DNA from: Candidatus Methylomirabilota bacterium
GTDB taxonomy: Bacteria > Methylomirabilota > Methylomirabilia > Methylomirabilales > 2-02-FULL-66-22
DNA length: 40,682 bases
NCBI GenBank assembly: GCA_026387775.1
Contig: JAPLLC010000115.1
Span: 1 to 40,682, forward strand
Reading direction: 5' to 3'
This document shows positions 25,765 to 32,809 of the stretch, in pieces (positions within the stretch are counted from its first letter, which is position 1; every line of letters begins with the position of its first letter). The notes beneath the pieces were generated by a model, which ran no database searches, was not told the DNA's origin, and was given only the letters and a program-made list of their open reading frames with translations. The position numbers and the translations under genes are program-made.

Positions 25765-26628
25765 ATGCAACGGATACTGAGCAGGCTTTCGAGGCGGGGG
25801 TTCCTGTGGGGTCTGGTGTTTGTCCTGGCGGGCGCGGGTCTGCTCGCGGCTGTGTCGGCGCAGGCCGGGCAGGCGGTCATCCTATCCACCACCACCAGCA
25901 CGCAGGATTCCGGTCTTCTGGACGTTCTGGTGCCGCTGTTCGAGAAGAAGATGGGCTACACGGTCAAGACCATCTCGGTCGGAACGGGGCAGGCGCTGGC
26001 GCTGGGCGCCAAGGGCGAAGCGGATGTCTGTCTGGTCCACGCCCCGGATTCGGAGAAGAAGTACGTGGCTGACGGCCTGCTGGTCAATCGCCGGCTGGTG
26101 ATGCACAATGACTTCCTGATCGTCGGGCCCGCCGGGGATCCGGCGAAGATCCAGGGGATGGCCGGTGCGGTGGACGCGATGCGGCGGCTTGCCGAAGCCA
26201 AGGCGACCTTCGTCTCGCGCGGCGACAACTCGGGGACCCACCAGTTGGAGAAGAAGCTCTGGCAGGAGGCGAAGGTCGAGCCCGCCGGCGCCTGGTACCT
26301 GCAAGCGGGGCAAGGGATGGGGGCGACCCTGGGGATCGCCTCGGAGAAGCAGGGCTACACGGTGACGGACCGCGCGACTTTCCTTGCCTTCAAGAAGCGG
26401 GTACAATTGACTCCGCTGGTGGAGCGGGATCGGATGCTGCTGAACATCTACTCGGTCCTCGAGCCGAACCCGGCCAAGTTCCCGCGGCTCAACGCGGCTG
26501 GCGGGAAGGCCTTCGCAGACTTCATGATCTCCAAGGAGATCCAGGAGATCATCCGGACCTACGGGGTGGACAAGTTCGGGGAGCCGCTCTTCTTCCCGGA
26601 TGCGGGCAAGCGAGAAGAGAATCTATAG
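25765..26628 (+). CDS. tupA: TupA, tungstate-binding periplasmic protein
   Basis: 287 residues. The N-terminal signal SRRGFLWGLVFVLAGAGLLA carries an SRRxFL motif, so export may be by Tat (tatC is in this window) or Sec. The mature protein starts VILSTTTSTQDSGLLDVL, the canonical TupA oxyanion loop, followed by VGTGQALALGAKGEADVCLVHAP, MHNDFLIVGPAGDPA and SRGDNSGTHQLEKKLW. TupA binds tungstate very tightly and selectively for the TupBC transporter. ATG 25765 has AAGGAGGG upstream. It is followed by a repeat-rich spacer and tupB. Confidence 0.93.
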   Translation: MQRILSRLSRRGFLWGLVFVLAGAGLLAAVSAQAGQAVILSTTTSTQDSGLLDVLVPLFEKKMGYTVKTISVGTGQALALGAKGEADVCLVHAPDSEKKYVADGLLVNRRLVMHNDFLIVGPAGDPAKIQGMAGAVDAMRRLAEAKATFVSRGDNSGTHQLEKKLWQEAKVEPAGAWYLQAGQGMGATLGIASEKQGYTVTDRATFLAFKKRVQLTPLVERDRMLLNIYSVLEPNPAKFPRLNAAGGKAFADFMISKEIQEIIRTYGVDKFGEPLFFPDAGKREENL

Positions 26629-26649
26629 TCGGGGGCTGAGTGCGCTTGA

Positions 26650-26673
26650 ATGACCAAGCCCCAATGACAAAGA
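26650..26673. repeat. Short heptad array between tupA and tupB
   Basis: AATGACC-AAGCCCC-AATGACA-AAG shows the 7-bp periodicity and AATGACC unit of the array at 942-994. It lies 22 nt after tupA. Confidence 0.6.
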
Positions 26674-26711
26674 GGTACCTGTTCAGCCAGTGTCATGGAT
26701 TGGAAGCTGGT

Positions 26712-26869
26712 CACACACTCGCCGGGGCCACCAGGGTCTCCCTCCGACGCCTAATCCTCGTCGAAGCCGGCTCCCTTTTACCCCGGGTCGGTCCGCTCGG
26801 GGAGCGGACCTCCGTGCCGGGGACGAGGTCGCCCGCGAGGGCGGCGCTCCGGGAGACCCTGGTGGCCCC
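26712..26869. repeat. Large palindromic insertion-like element at the 5' end of tupB
   Basis: A perfect 19-bp inverted repeat, GGGGCCACCAGGGTCTCCC, lies at 26724-26742 and inverted at 26851-26869. A second perfect hairpin, GGTCCGCTC/GAGCGGACC, sits near the centre (26790-26810). Upstream an ATG (26695) opens MDWKLV in the tupB frame and meets a TAA at 26752. CTGGT occurs at both edges (26707-26711 and 26869-26873), and joining across it gives MDWKLVSSLNAQITWLSL in frame. This fits a MITE-like insertion into tupB, although the asymmetric placement of the terminal repeats leaves it unproven. Confidence 0.6.
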
Positions 26870-26871
26870 TG

Positions 26872-27519
26872 GTGTCGTCGCTGAACGCTCAGATCACCTG
26901 GCTCTCGCTGCAGATCTCCGGGAGCGCGACGCTCCTCAGCCTGCTCGTGGGGATTCCTTCCGGTGTCGGGCTGGCCCTCGCCAAATTCCCGGGCCGGGGT
27001 CTCCTGATCGCGCTGGTGAACACGGGGATGGGGCTCCCACCCGTGGTCGTGGGGCTCTTTGTCAGTATCTTTCTGTGGCGGAGCGGCCCGCTCGGCCCTC
27101 TCGGACTCCTCTACACTCCCACGGCCATCGTCATCGCGCAGTTCGTGATTGCGGCTCCGATCGTAGTCGGCCTGACGGTCGCCGCCATGCAGCAGCTCAA
27201 TCCGAAGCTGCGTCTGCAATTGCTGGCGTTGGGCGCGTCCCGCTGGCAGCTCCTCTGGTTGCTGATGCGGGAAGCGCGGTTGCCGCTCCTGGCCGCCGTC
27301 ATGGCGGGGTTCGGGGGTGTCATCTCGGAGGTGGGAGCCTCCATGATGGTGGGCGGTAATCTCCTGGGGCAGACGCGGGTGCTCACCACCGCCACTGTCC
27401 TGGAGACGGGCAAGGGGAATTTCGACGTCGCCATCGCCCTCAGCCTGATCCTGCTGGCCCTGGTCTTCGGGGTCCCCTACCTGCTGACCTGGGTGCAACA
27501 GAGGGGGCGGACGTCGTGA
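26872..27519 (+). CDS. tupB: TupB, tungstate ABC transporter permease
   Basis: 215 residues from GTG, with five or six membrane helices. The first is SATLLSLLVGIPSGVGLAL. The cytoplasmic coupling loop LALGASRWQLLWLLMREARLPLLAA (about 120-146) and the ending region MAGFGGVISEVGASMMVGGNLLG match the ModB/TupB permease family. It forms the tungstate channel with TupC. The start is uncertain: GTG 26872 has no clear ribosome-binding site, and the frame may originally have begun at ATG 26695 before an insertion (see 26712-26869). It overlaps tupC by 4 bp (GTGA). Confidence 0.88.
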   Translation: MSSLNAQITWLSLQISGSATLLSLLVGIPSGVGLALAKFPGRGLLIALVNTGMGLPPVVVGLFVSIFLWRSGPLGPLGLLYTPTAIVIAQFVIAAPIVVGLTVAAMQQLNPKLRLQLLALGASRWQLLWLLMREARLPLLAAVMAGFGGVISEVGASMMVGGNLLGQTRVLTTATVLETGKGNFDVAIALSLILLALVFGVPYLLTWVQQRGRTS

Positions 27520-28607
27520 CCGATCCCATCCTGGAGGGGCGCGACCTGCGCGTGGCGTACGGGGGCGAGAGCGCCCTGGAAGTGCCCCGGATCGATGTAC
27601 GGGCGGGCGAGGTCCTGGCGCTGATCGGCCCGAACGGGGCCGGCAAGTCGACCTTGCTCCGGGTGCTCGGCCTCTTGGAGCGTCCGTCTTCCGGCGAGAT
27701 ACGATTTCGGGGCGAGCCGATTCCCTGGGGGACTCGCGATTTCCTGTCGCTGCGACGACGATTCGCCTGCGTGTTTCAGGAGCCGCTCCTCACCGACACC
27801 ACGGTGGAGGCCAACGCGGCGCTGGGGCTTCGCCTGCGCCGGAAGCCGGCCGGCGAGGTAGCAGCTCAGGTCCGGCTCTGGCTCGACCGGCTCGGCATCG
27901 CGCACCTGGTTGGACGCCGTGCCCGCACGCTCTCCGGGGGGGAGTCCCAGCGCGTGAGTCTGGCCCGGGCCTTCGCAATCCAGCCCGAAGTCCTCCTGCT
28001 CGACGAGCCCTTTTCCGCGCTCGATCCACCAACACGTGCCGACCTCTTGACTCTCCTCCAGGACCTCCTCCGGCAAGCGGGGTGTACGACCATCTTCGTC
28101 ACCCACGATCGGGAAGAGGCGCTGCGCTTGGGCGACCGGATCGCGGTCATGACGGAAGGTCGCATCCGACAGATCGGTCGCCCCGGGGAAGTGTTTGGGC
28201 ATCCCACCTCAGAGGAGGTGGCGCGGTTCGTGGGTGTCGAGACGATCCTGGACGGTCGCGTCGTCGGCGAACGGGACGGCCTGCTGAGCGTGGAGGCCGA
28301 GGGCGTGAGAATCGAGGCGCTGGGGAAGGCGCGGACCGGTGAACGCGTCCTGGTCTGCCTGCGCCCCGAGGACCTGGTCATCCGAAAGCGAGGGGACCGC
28401 ATCCTCCCCGACAGCGCACGCAATAGTCTGGACGGGCTTGTCGAGGATGCCACCCGTCTGGAGGCGCAATATCGAGTGCAGATTAACTGTGGCCCGCCGG
28501 TGGTGGCCCTGGTGACGAAGCAGTCCTTCGAGGAAATGGGGCTGGCCCCAGGCAGCCAGGTTGCCGTGACGTTCAAGGCCTCCGCCGTCCATCTCATCCC
28601 CCGCTAG
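27516..28607 (+). CDS. tupC: TupC, tungstate ABC transporter ATPase with C-terminal TOBE domain
   Basis: 363 residues. Walker A is GPNGAGKST (38-46), then a Q-loop (CVFQEPLL), signature LSGGESQR (about 139-146), Walker B VLLLDEP and switch VTHDREEA. Residues about 235-363 are an added TOBE-type regulatory domain (LRPEDLVI, then a Mop-like stretch ending VTFKASAVHLI), which in ModC/TupC relatives binds the oxyanion and inhibits transport. The GTG start overlaps the tupB stop. The TAG stop directly abuts a palindromic repeat. Confidence 0.92.
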   Translation: MTDPILEGRDLRVAYGGESALEVPRIDVRAGEVLALIGPNGAGKSTLLRVLGLLERPSSGEIRFRGEPIPWGTRDFLSLRRRFACVFQEPLLTDTTVEANAALGLRLRRKPAGEVAAQVRLWLDRLGIAHLVGRRARTLSGGESQRVSLARAFAIQPEVLLLDEPFSALDPPTRADLLTLLQDLLRQAGCTTIFVTHDREEALRLGDRIAVMTEGRIRQIGRPGEVFGHPTSEEVARFVGVETILDGRVVGERDGLLSVEAEGVRIEALGKARTGERVLVCLRPEDLVIRKRGDRILPDSARNSLDGLVEDATRLEAQYRVQINCGPPVVALVTKQSFEEMGLAPGSQVAVTFKASAVHLIPR

Positions 28608-28752
28608 CAGGCTGCTGAAAAAGGCCCATCTGCTGTCACCCATCCTGCGGATGGGTACCCGCCCGCTTGGGCGCTCGCTGCGGCGTACCTGGAGTACGCC
28701 TCTCTCGGCCCTTCGCGTGCCGCCTTGCATCTGGACCTTTTTGAGCAGCCTG
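28608..28752. repeat. Palindromic dispersed element, copy 2 (after tupC)
   Basis: It starts CAGGCTGCTGAAAAAGGCCC right after the tupC TAG and ends CCTTTTTGAGCAGCCTG. An inner GGCGTAC...GTACGCC hairpin is at about 28682-28700. An extra insert, a hairpin CCCATCCTGCGGATGGG (28638-28654), replaces part of copy 3. With copy 3 it brackets the molbindin gene. Confidence 0.85.
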
Positions 28753-28859
28753 CGACTTGTGAAAGCGTCCTTGAGGAGGCATACTTGGCCTCCAACGGTG
28801 AGGCGGCCTGGCGTGGGTCGTCTGCCGGACCCGATCCAGTTCATCATCGGAGGGGTGCC

Positions 28860-29072
28860 ATGAAGATCAGTGCGCGCAATACGTTGAAGGGGAAGGTCAA
28901 ACAGATCGAGCAGGGGGCGGTGAACTCCGAGGTGACGATCGAGCTGCCGGGAGGGATCGAGATCGTGTCGATCATCACCAAGAAATCGGCGGCCAATCTG
29001 GGTCTCGCCAAAGGCAAGGACGTGTACGCCATCATCAAGGCATCCAGTGTGATGGTGGGGGTAGACCACTAG
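28860..29072 (+). CDS. Free-standing molbindin (Mop/TOBE domain protein)
   Basis: 70 residues, one Mop domain: KISARNTLKGKVKQIEQGAVNSEVTIEL then a C-terminal IIKASSVMVGVDH, the family's typical ends. Molbindins assemble into hexamers that bind and store molybdate or tungstate in the cytoplasm. Here it could serve as the oxyanion sensor or buffer missing from the shortened ModE-like protein (inference). ATG 28860 has GGAGGGG upstream. It is 252 bp after tupC and flanked on both sides by copies of the same palindromic element, the second starting directly at its stop codon. Confidence 0.92.
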   Translation: MKISARNTLKGKVKQIEQGAVNSEVTIELPGGIEIVSIITKKSAANLGLAKGKDVYAIIKASSVMVGVDH

Positions 29073-29223
29073 CAGGCTGCTGAAAAAGGCCCATCTGTGG
29101 CGTTGGCACGCTCGGGCACTCGCTGCGGCGTATCTGGAGTACGCCTCTCTCGGCCCTTCGCACGCCGCCTTGCATCTGGACCTTTTTGAGCAGCCTGGGC
29201 GAAAGCGGGTTTTCAGCAACCTG
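29073..29223. repeat. Palindromic dispersed element, copy 3 (after molbindin)
   Basis: It begins CAGGCTGCTGAAAAAGGCCC directly after the molbindin TAG. The inner inverse end is at 29181-29197 and the outer inverse end TTCAGCAACCTG at 29212-29223, the same two-step right end as copy 1. The inner hairpin GGCGTATC...GTACGCC is near 29127-29145. Confidence 0.85.
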
Positions 29224-29386
29224 GTGGGGAACCTTGTCCGGTCCCGCTCAGCGGGATCGGGGGGAAATTTCTCCGGGGTATCCCGGAGAGTTCCCGGGCG
29301 TTTCCCCGACGGGACGGTCCTCTGTCATGGCGCGACGGGACCCGTTGGGTACTTCTGCCACGGCGATGCGGGAAAGGCGATCACAC
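29224..29386 (+). other. Leader of mrp with hairpins
   Basis: The stretch between element copy 3 and mrp has no convincing gene, though the mrp frame stays open through it. It contains perfect hairpins, e.g. TCTCCGGG-GTAT-CCCGGAGA (29270-29289). No clear promoter was recognised. Confidence 0.4.
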
Positions 29387-30439
29387 ATGCTCACAGAGCA
29401 GGCGGTGCTCCAGGCGTTGTCCAGCGTGCAGGACCCGGAGATCCATCGGGACCTGGTGTCCCTGGACATGATTCGAGACATCAGGATCAGCGGAGCCGAC
29501 GTGAGCTTCGAAGTCGTGCTCACGACGCCGGCCTGCCCGCTCAAGAGCCGGATCGAGCGGGAGTGTCGCGAAGCCATCGCCACGATTCCCGGCATCGGCC
29601 GGGTCGAGGTCCGGATGGGGGCCAAGGTCGCCGCCTCCCGTCCCATGGCGGGCCCGGGCGGAATTCCGGGGGTCAAGAACAGCATCGCCATCGCCTCGGG
29701 GAAGGGGGGCGTGGGCAAGTCCACGGTCAGCGTGAACCTGGCCGTGGCCCTGGCCGAGACGGGCGCCAGCGTGGGCCTCTTGGACGCCGACGTCTACGGG
29801 CCGAGCATCCCGCTGATGATGGGGATTCACCGCATGCCGGAGATAGATTCCGAGCAGCGGATCCTGCCGCTGGAGGCCCATGGGGTCAAGCTCATGTCCC
29901 TGGGCTTCATCCTGCCGGACGCCTCCACACCGGTCATCTGGCGCGGGCCGATGATCGCGAAGACCTTGAACCAGTTCCTGCACCAGGTGCGGTGGGGCGA
30001 GCTGGATTATCTGCTCATCGACCTTCCGCCGGGGACCGGCGACGCGCAACTCACCCTCTCCCAGACGCTGGCCATGTCGGGCGTGGTCATCGTCACGACA
30101 CCCCAGGACGTGGCTATGACCATCGCCAGCCGCGTGCTGGTGATGTTCCAGAACATGAAGGTGCCGATCCTGGGAATCGTGGAGAACATGGGCACCTTCA
30201 TCTGTCCGACCTGTCATCACGAGACCCCCATCTTCAGCCAGGGTGGGGGCCGGAAGGCCAGCGAGCATCTGGGCGTGCCCTTCCTGGGGGAGATCCCGCT
30301 GGACGGCGAGGTGTGCGAGGGCGGGGACGAGGGGCGGCCGATCCTGCTCCGGAATCCCGGATCACCCGCCTCTGCGGTCTTGCGTCGCGTGGCCCAGAAC
30401 CTGGCCGGCCGCGTGAGCGTGGAGGCGCTCAAGTCTTAG
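29387..30439 (+). CDS. mrp: Mrp/ApbC-type iron-sulfur carrier ATPase
   Basis: 350 residues. An N-terminal MIP18/FSCA domain (about 1-82, with LQALSSVQDPEI and TTPACPLKSRIE) precedes the P-loop NTPase (GKGGVGKST, about 108-116, the deviant Walker A of the Mrp/MinD group). Walker B-like LLDADVYGPS and the Cys pair ICPTC near residue 270 bind a bridging [4Fe-4S] cluster for delivery to apoproteins. The start is set at ATG 29387 because the FSCA domain begins there; the frame continues 67 codons upstream into a repeat without similarity. Nearby iron-sulfur clients include AOR. Confidence 0.93.
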   Translation: MLTEQAVLQALSSVQDPEIHRDLVSLDMIRDIRISGADVSFEVVLTTPACPLKSRIERECREAIATIPGIGRVEVRMGAKVAASRPMAGPGGIPGVKNSIAIASGKGGVGKSTVSVNLAVALAETGASVGLLDADVYGPSIPLMMGIHRMPEIDSEQRILPLEAHGVKLMSLGFILPDASTPVIWRGPMIAKTLNQFLHQVRWGELDYLLIDLPPGTGDAQLTLSQTLAMSGVVIVTTPQDVAMTIASRVLVMFQNMKVPILGIVENMGTFICPTCHHETPIFSQGGGRKASEHLGVPFLGEIPLDGEVCEGGDEGRPILLRNPGSPASAVLRRVAQNLAGRVSVEALKS

Positions 30440-30443
30440 GCGC

Positions 30444-30514
30444 GTCGAACGTCCCGCGTTGACGCGTTGAACGTTGAACGTCTCACGTTAAACGTGGAAC
30501 GTGGAACGTTGAAC
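30444..30514. repeat. Heptad repeat array after mrp
   Basis: Ten 7-bp units with one extra base: GTCGAAC, GTCCCGC, GTTGACG, c, GTTGAAC, GTTGAAC, GTCTCAC, GTTAAAC, GTGGAAC, GTGGAAC, GTTGAAC. The phase is kept although units differ, so period rather than sequence is conserved. Confidence 0.85.
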
Positions 30515-30541
30515 GTGCCGTCCTTCGGTTCCCCTTTCACC

Positions 30542-30570
30542 TTCCCATGCCCGGTCTTTTTGGTTATACT
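30542..30570 (+). promoter_or_regulatory. Probable promoter of the pyruvate dehydrogenase operon
   Basis: TTCCCA (30542-30547), 17 bp, TATACT (30565-30570), 62 bp before the pdhA ATG. The -10 is 5 of 6 and the -35 is 4 of 6. Confidence 0.45.
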
Positions 30571-30632
30571 CACCGCCGGTTCGCTGAATCGCCCCGGATT
30601 CCACGCATGTCCCGCTCCAAGAGGTGTCAGTC

Positions 30633-31655
30633 ATGGCCAAGCGATCCGCCAAGACCCCCGTCGAGACGGCCCCCGAGGCCGTGAGGAAATCGCCCATGGA
30701 CAAGAAGGTCACGATGGATCTTCTCTACCAGATGCTCCTCATCCGCCGCTTCGAGGAAAAGGCGGCCGAGATGTACTCTCAGGGGAAGATCGGCGGGTTC
30801 CTCCATCTGGACGTCGGGATGGAGGCGTCGTGCGTTGGCGCGATTTCGAATCTGCGCCCGGACGACTACGCCATCGGGGGCTATCGCGAGCATGGCCACT
30901 TTCTGGCCAAGGGCGGCGATCCGCGACGGGCCATGGCCGAGCTGTTCGGTCGGATCGACGGCATGTCCAAGGGCAAGGGCGGCTCGATGCACTTCTTCGA
31001 CAAGCAGCGCAACTTCCTGGGCGGCACCGGCATCGTCGGCGGGCAGTTGCCGATCGGGACCGGCGCCGGTCTCGCCATCAGCTACCAGGGGGGAGATCAG
31101 GTCTGCATGGTCTTCTTCGGCGACGGCTCGGTGGCCCAGGGGGTCTTCCACGAGTCGCTCAATTTGGCCTCGCTGTGGCGGCTGCCGGTGATCTACATGT
31201 GCGAGAATAACCTGTATGCCATGGGCACGGCCCTGAGCCGCACGCAGGCGATGACCGACCTCTACAAGAAGGCGGAAAGCTATGGGATGCATGGCGAGCA
31301 GGTGAACGGCATGGACGTCCTGGCCGTGCGGGAGGTCGTGGGGCAGGCGGTCGAACGGGCCCGGCGCGACAAGACTCCGAGCCTGATCGAATCCCGCACC
31401 TATCGGTTCCGGGGCCATTCCATGCGCGACCCGGCCGCGGCCGTATACCGCACCCGCGAGGAGGTCGAGGAGTGGAAGAAGTCGGATCCCATCGTCCTCT
31501 TGTGGGATCGCATGAGCCGCGAAGGGGTCATCAGCGACGCCGAGTACAAGGACATGGACAAGGAGGTCACCCAGGTGGCCGAGGAGGCGGTCCGGTTCGC
31601 CGAGGCCTCGCCCGAGCCGCCGCTCAGTGAACTTCTGACGGATGTGTACGTCTAA
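30633..31655 (+). CDS. pdhA: Pyruvate dehydrogenase E1 component, alpha subunit
   Basis: 340 residues. The thiamine-diphosphate motif GDGSVAQGVFHESLNLASLW...ENN (about 167-196) is complete, and the loop YREHGHFLAKGGDP plus GKGGSMHFFD (about 116-125) is typical of PDH-type rather than branched-chain E1alpha. The regulated loop YRFRGHSMRDPA (about 260-271) is also present. With E1beta it decarboxylates pyruvate and acetylates the E2 lipoyl group. ATG 30633 has AAGAGGTG upstream. Acetoin dehydrogenase is a less likely alternative. Confidence 0.92.
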   Translation: MAKRSAKTPVETAPEAVRKSPMDKKVTMDLLYQMLLIRRFEEKAAEMYSQGKIGGFLHLDVGMEASCVGAISNLRPDDYAIGGYREHGHFLAKGGDPRRAMAELFGRIDGMSKGKGGSMHFFDKQRNFLGGTGIVGGQLPIGTGAGLAISYQGGDQVCMVFFGDGSVAQGVFHESLNLASLWRLPVIYMCENNLYAMGTALSRTQAMTDLYKKAESYGMHGEQVNGMDVLAVREVVGQAVERARRDKTPSLIESRTYRFRGHSMRDPAAAVYRTREEVEEWKKSDPIVLLWDRMSREGVISDAEYKDMDKEVTQVAEEAVRFAEASPEPPLSELLTDVYV

Positions 31656-31729
31656 GACAGCCGGGAGCGAAGAGCCGAGAGTTGAGGCCCTGACCCCTAT
31701 CTGACCCACCCGGGTTTTCGGAGCGTGCG

Positions 31730-32707
31730 ATGGCCATCATCCTGTATCGCGAGGCGTTGAACCAGGCCCTGCGGGAAGAGATGCGACGCGACCCCCGGGT
31801 CTTCCTGATGGGAGAGGAGGTCGGGGTCTACCAGGGCGCCTACAAGGTGACCCAGGGGCTGCTGGAGGAGTTCGGCCCGCGGCGGATCATCGACACGCCC
31901 ATCAGCGAGGCGGGGTTCGTGGGGGCCGGGGTCGGGGCCGCCATGGCCGGCCTCCGGCCGGTCATCGAGATGATGACGTTCAACTTCGCCCTGGTCGCCA
32001 TCGACCAGATCGTGAACCATGCGGCCAAGATCCTCTACATGTCGGGCGGCCAGTACCGGGTGCCCATGGTGATCCGGGGTCCGGGCGGCTTTGCCGTCCA
32101 GGTGGCGGCGCAGCACTCGCAGAGCATGGAGTCCTACTTCTATCACGTCCCCGGCCTCGTCGTGGTTCGCCCCTCGACGCCGAAGGACGCGAAGGGCCTG
32201 CTCAAGAGCGCCATCCGGGACGACAACCCGGTGATCTTCATCGAGTCCGAAACCCTCTACGGGATGAAGGGCGAGGTTCCCGAGGAGGAGTACACCATCC
32301 CGCTGGGTCTGGCCGACATCAAGCGCGAAGGGACCGACGTGACCGTCGTGGCCTGGATGGGGATGCTCCACCGGAGCCTGGAGGCCGCGGAGGAGCTGGA
32401 GAAAGAGGGGATCTCGGTCGAGGTCGTGGATCCCCGGACGCTGCGCCCCCTGGACAAGGGGACCATCCTGAATTCCGTCCGGAAGACGCACCGCGCGGTG
32501 GTCGTGGAGGCGGGGGCGGGATTCGCCGGCCTCGGGGCGGAGATCGGCACGATCATCACCGAGGAGGTGTTCGACTATCTGGACTCCCAGGTCGTGCGGG
32601 TGACCGGGGCCAACGCGCCCATGCCGTACGCCAGGAACCTGGAGCTGGCCAAGACCCCGACCAAGGCGGCGATCATTGCGGGCATCAAGACGGCCCTGGC
32701 GATCTAG
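31730..32707 (+). CDS. pdhB: Pyruvate dehydrogenase E1 component, beta subunit
   Basis: 325 residues, the standard length. The start IILYREALNQALREEMRRDPRVFLMGEEVG and GAYKVTQGLLEEFGPRRIIDTPISEAGFVGAGVGAAMAG (about 36-74), followed by the MTFNFALVAIDQIVNHAAK stretch, are classic E1beta. The C-terminal transketolase domain begins near residue 200 (TDVTVVAWMGMLHRSLEAA). It completes the E1 heterotetramer. It lies 74 bp after pdhA. A hairpin-forming heptad repeat separates it from E2. Confidence 0.94.
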   Translation: MAIILYREALNQALREEMRRDPRVFLMGEEVGVYQGAYKVTQGLLEEFGPRRIIDTPISEAGFVGAGVGAAMAGLRPVIEMMTFNFALVAIDQIVNHAAKILYMSGGQYRVPMVIRGPGGFAVQVAAQHSQSMESYFYHVPGLVVVRPSTPKDAKGLLKSAIRDDNPVIFIESETLYGMKGEVPEEEYTIPLGLADIKREGTDVTVVAWMGMLHRSLEAAEELEKEGISVEVVDPRTLRPLDKGTILNSVRKTHRAVVVEAGAGFAGLGAEIGTIITEEVFDYLDSQVVRVTGANAPMPYARNLELAKTPTKAAIIAGIKTALAI

Positions 32708-32727
32708 ACACGTGGGAATGTCAAACC

Positions 32728-32777
32728 GACAACGGACAATGGAAAACCGGGCAGTGGTTTTTCGTGGTCGATTGTCC
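32728..32777. repeat. Heptad-derived hairpin between pdhB and pdhC
   Basis: GACAACG-GACAATG-GAAAACC (32728-32748) continues the 7-bp period. GGACAAT (32734-32740) pairs with ATTGTCC (32771-32777) and AAAACC with GGTTTT inside it, giving an intercistronic stem. Confidence 0.7.
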
Positions 32778-32809
32778 ACTCTTAATTCTTCATTGCCGCG
32801 GAGCGGATC

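Noticed and set aside
30444-30514. CRISPR array
   Set aside because: The units are 7 bp with no spacers; this is a short tandem repeat.
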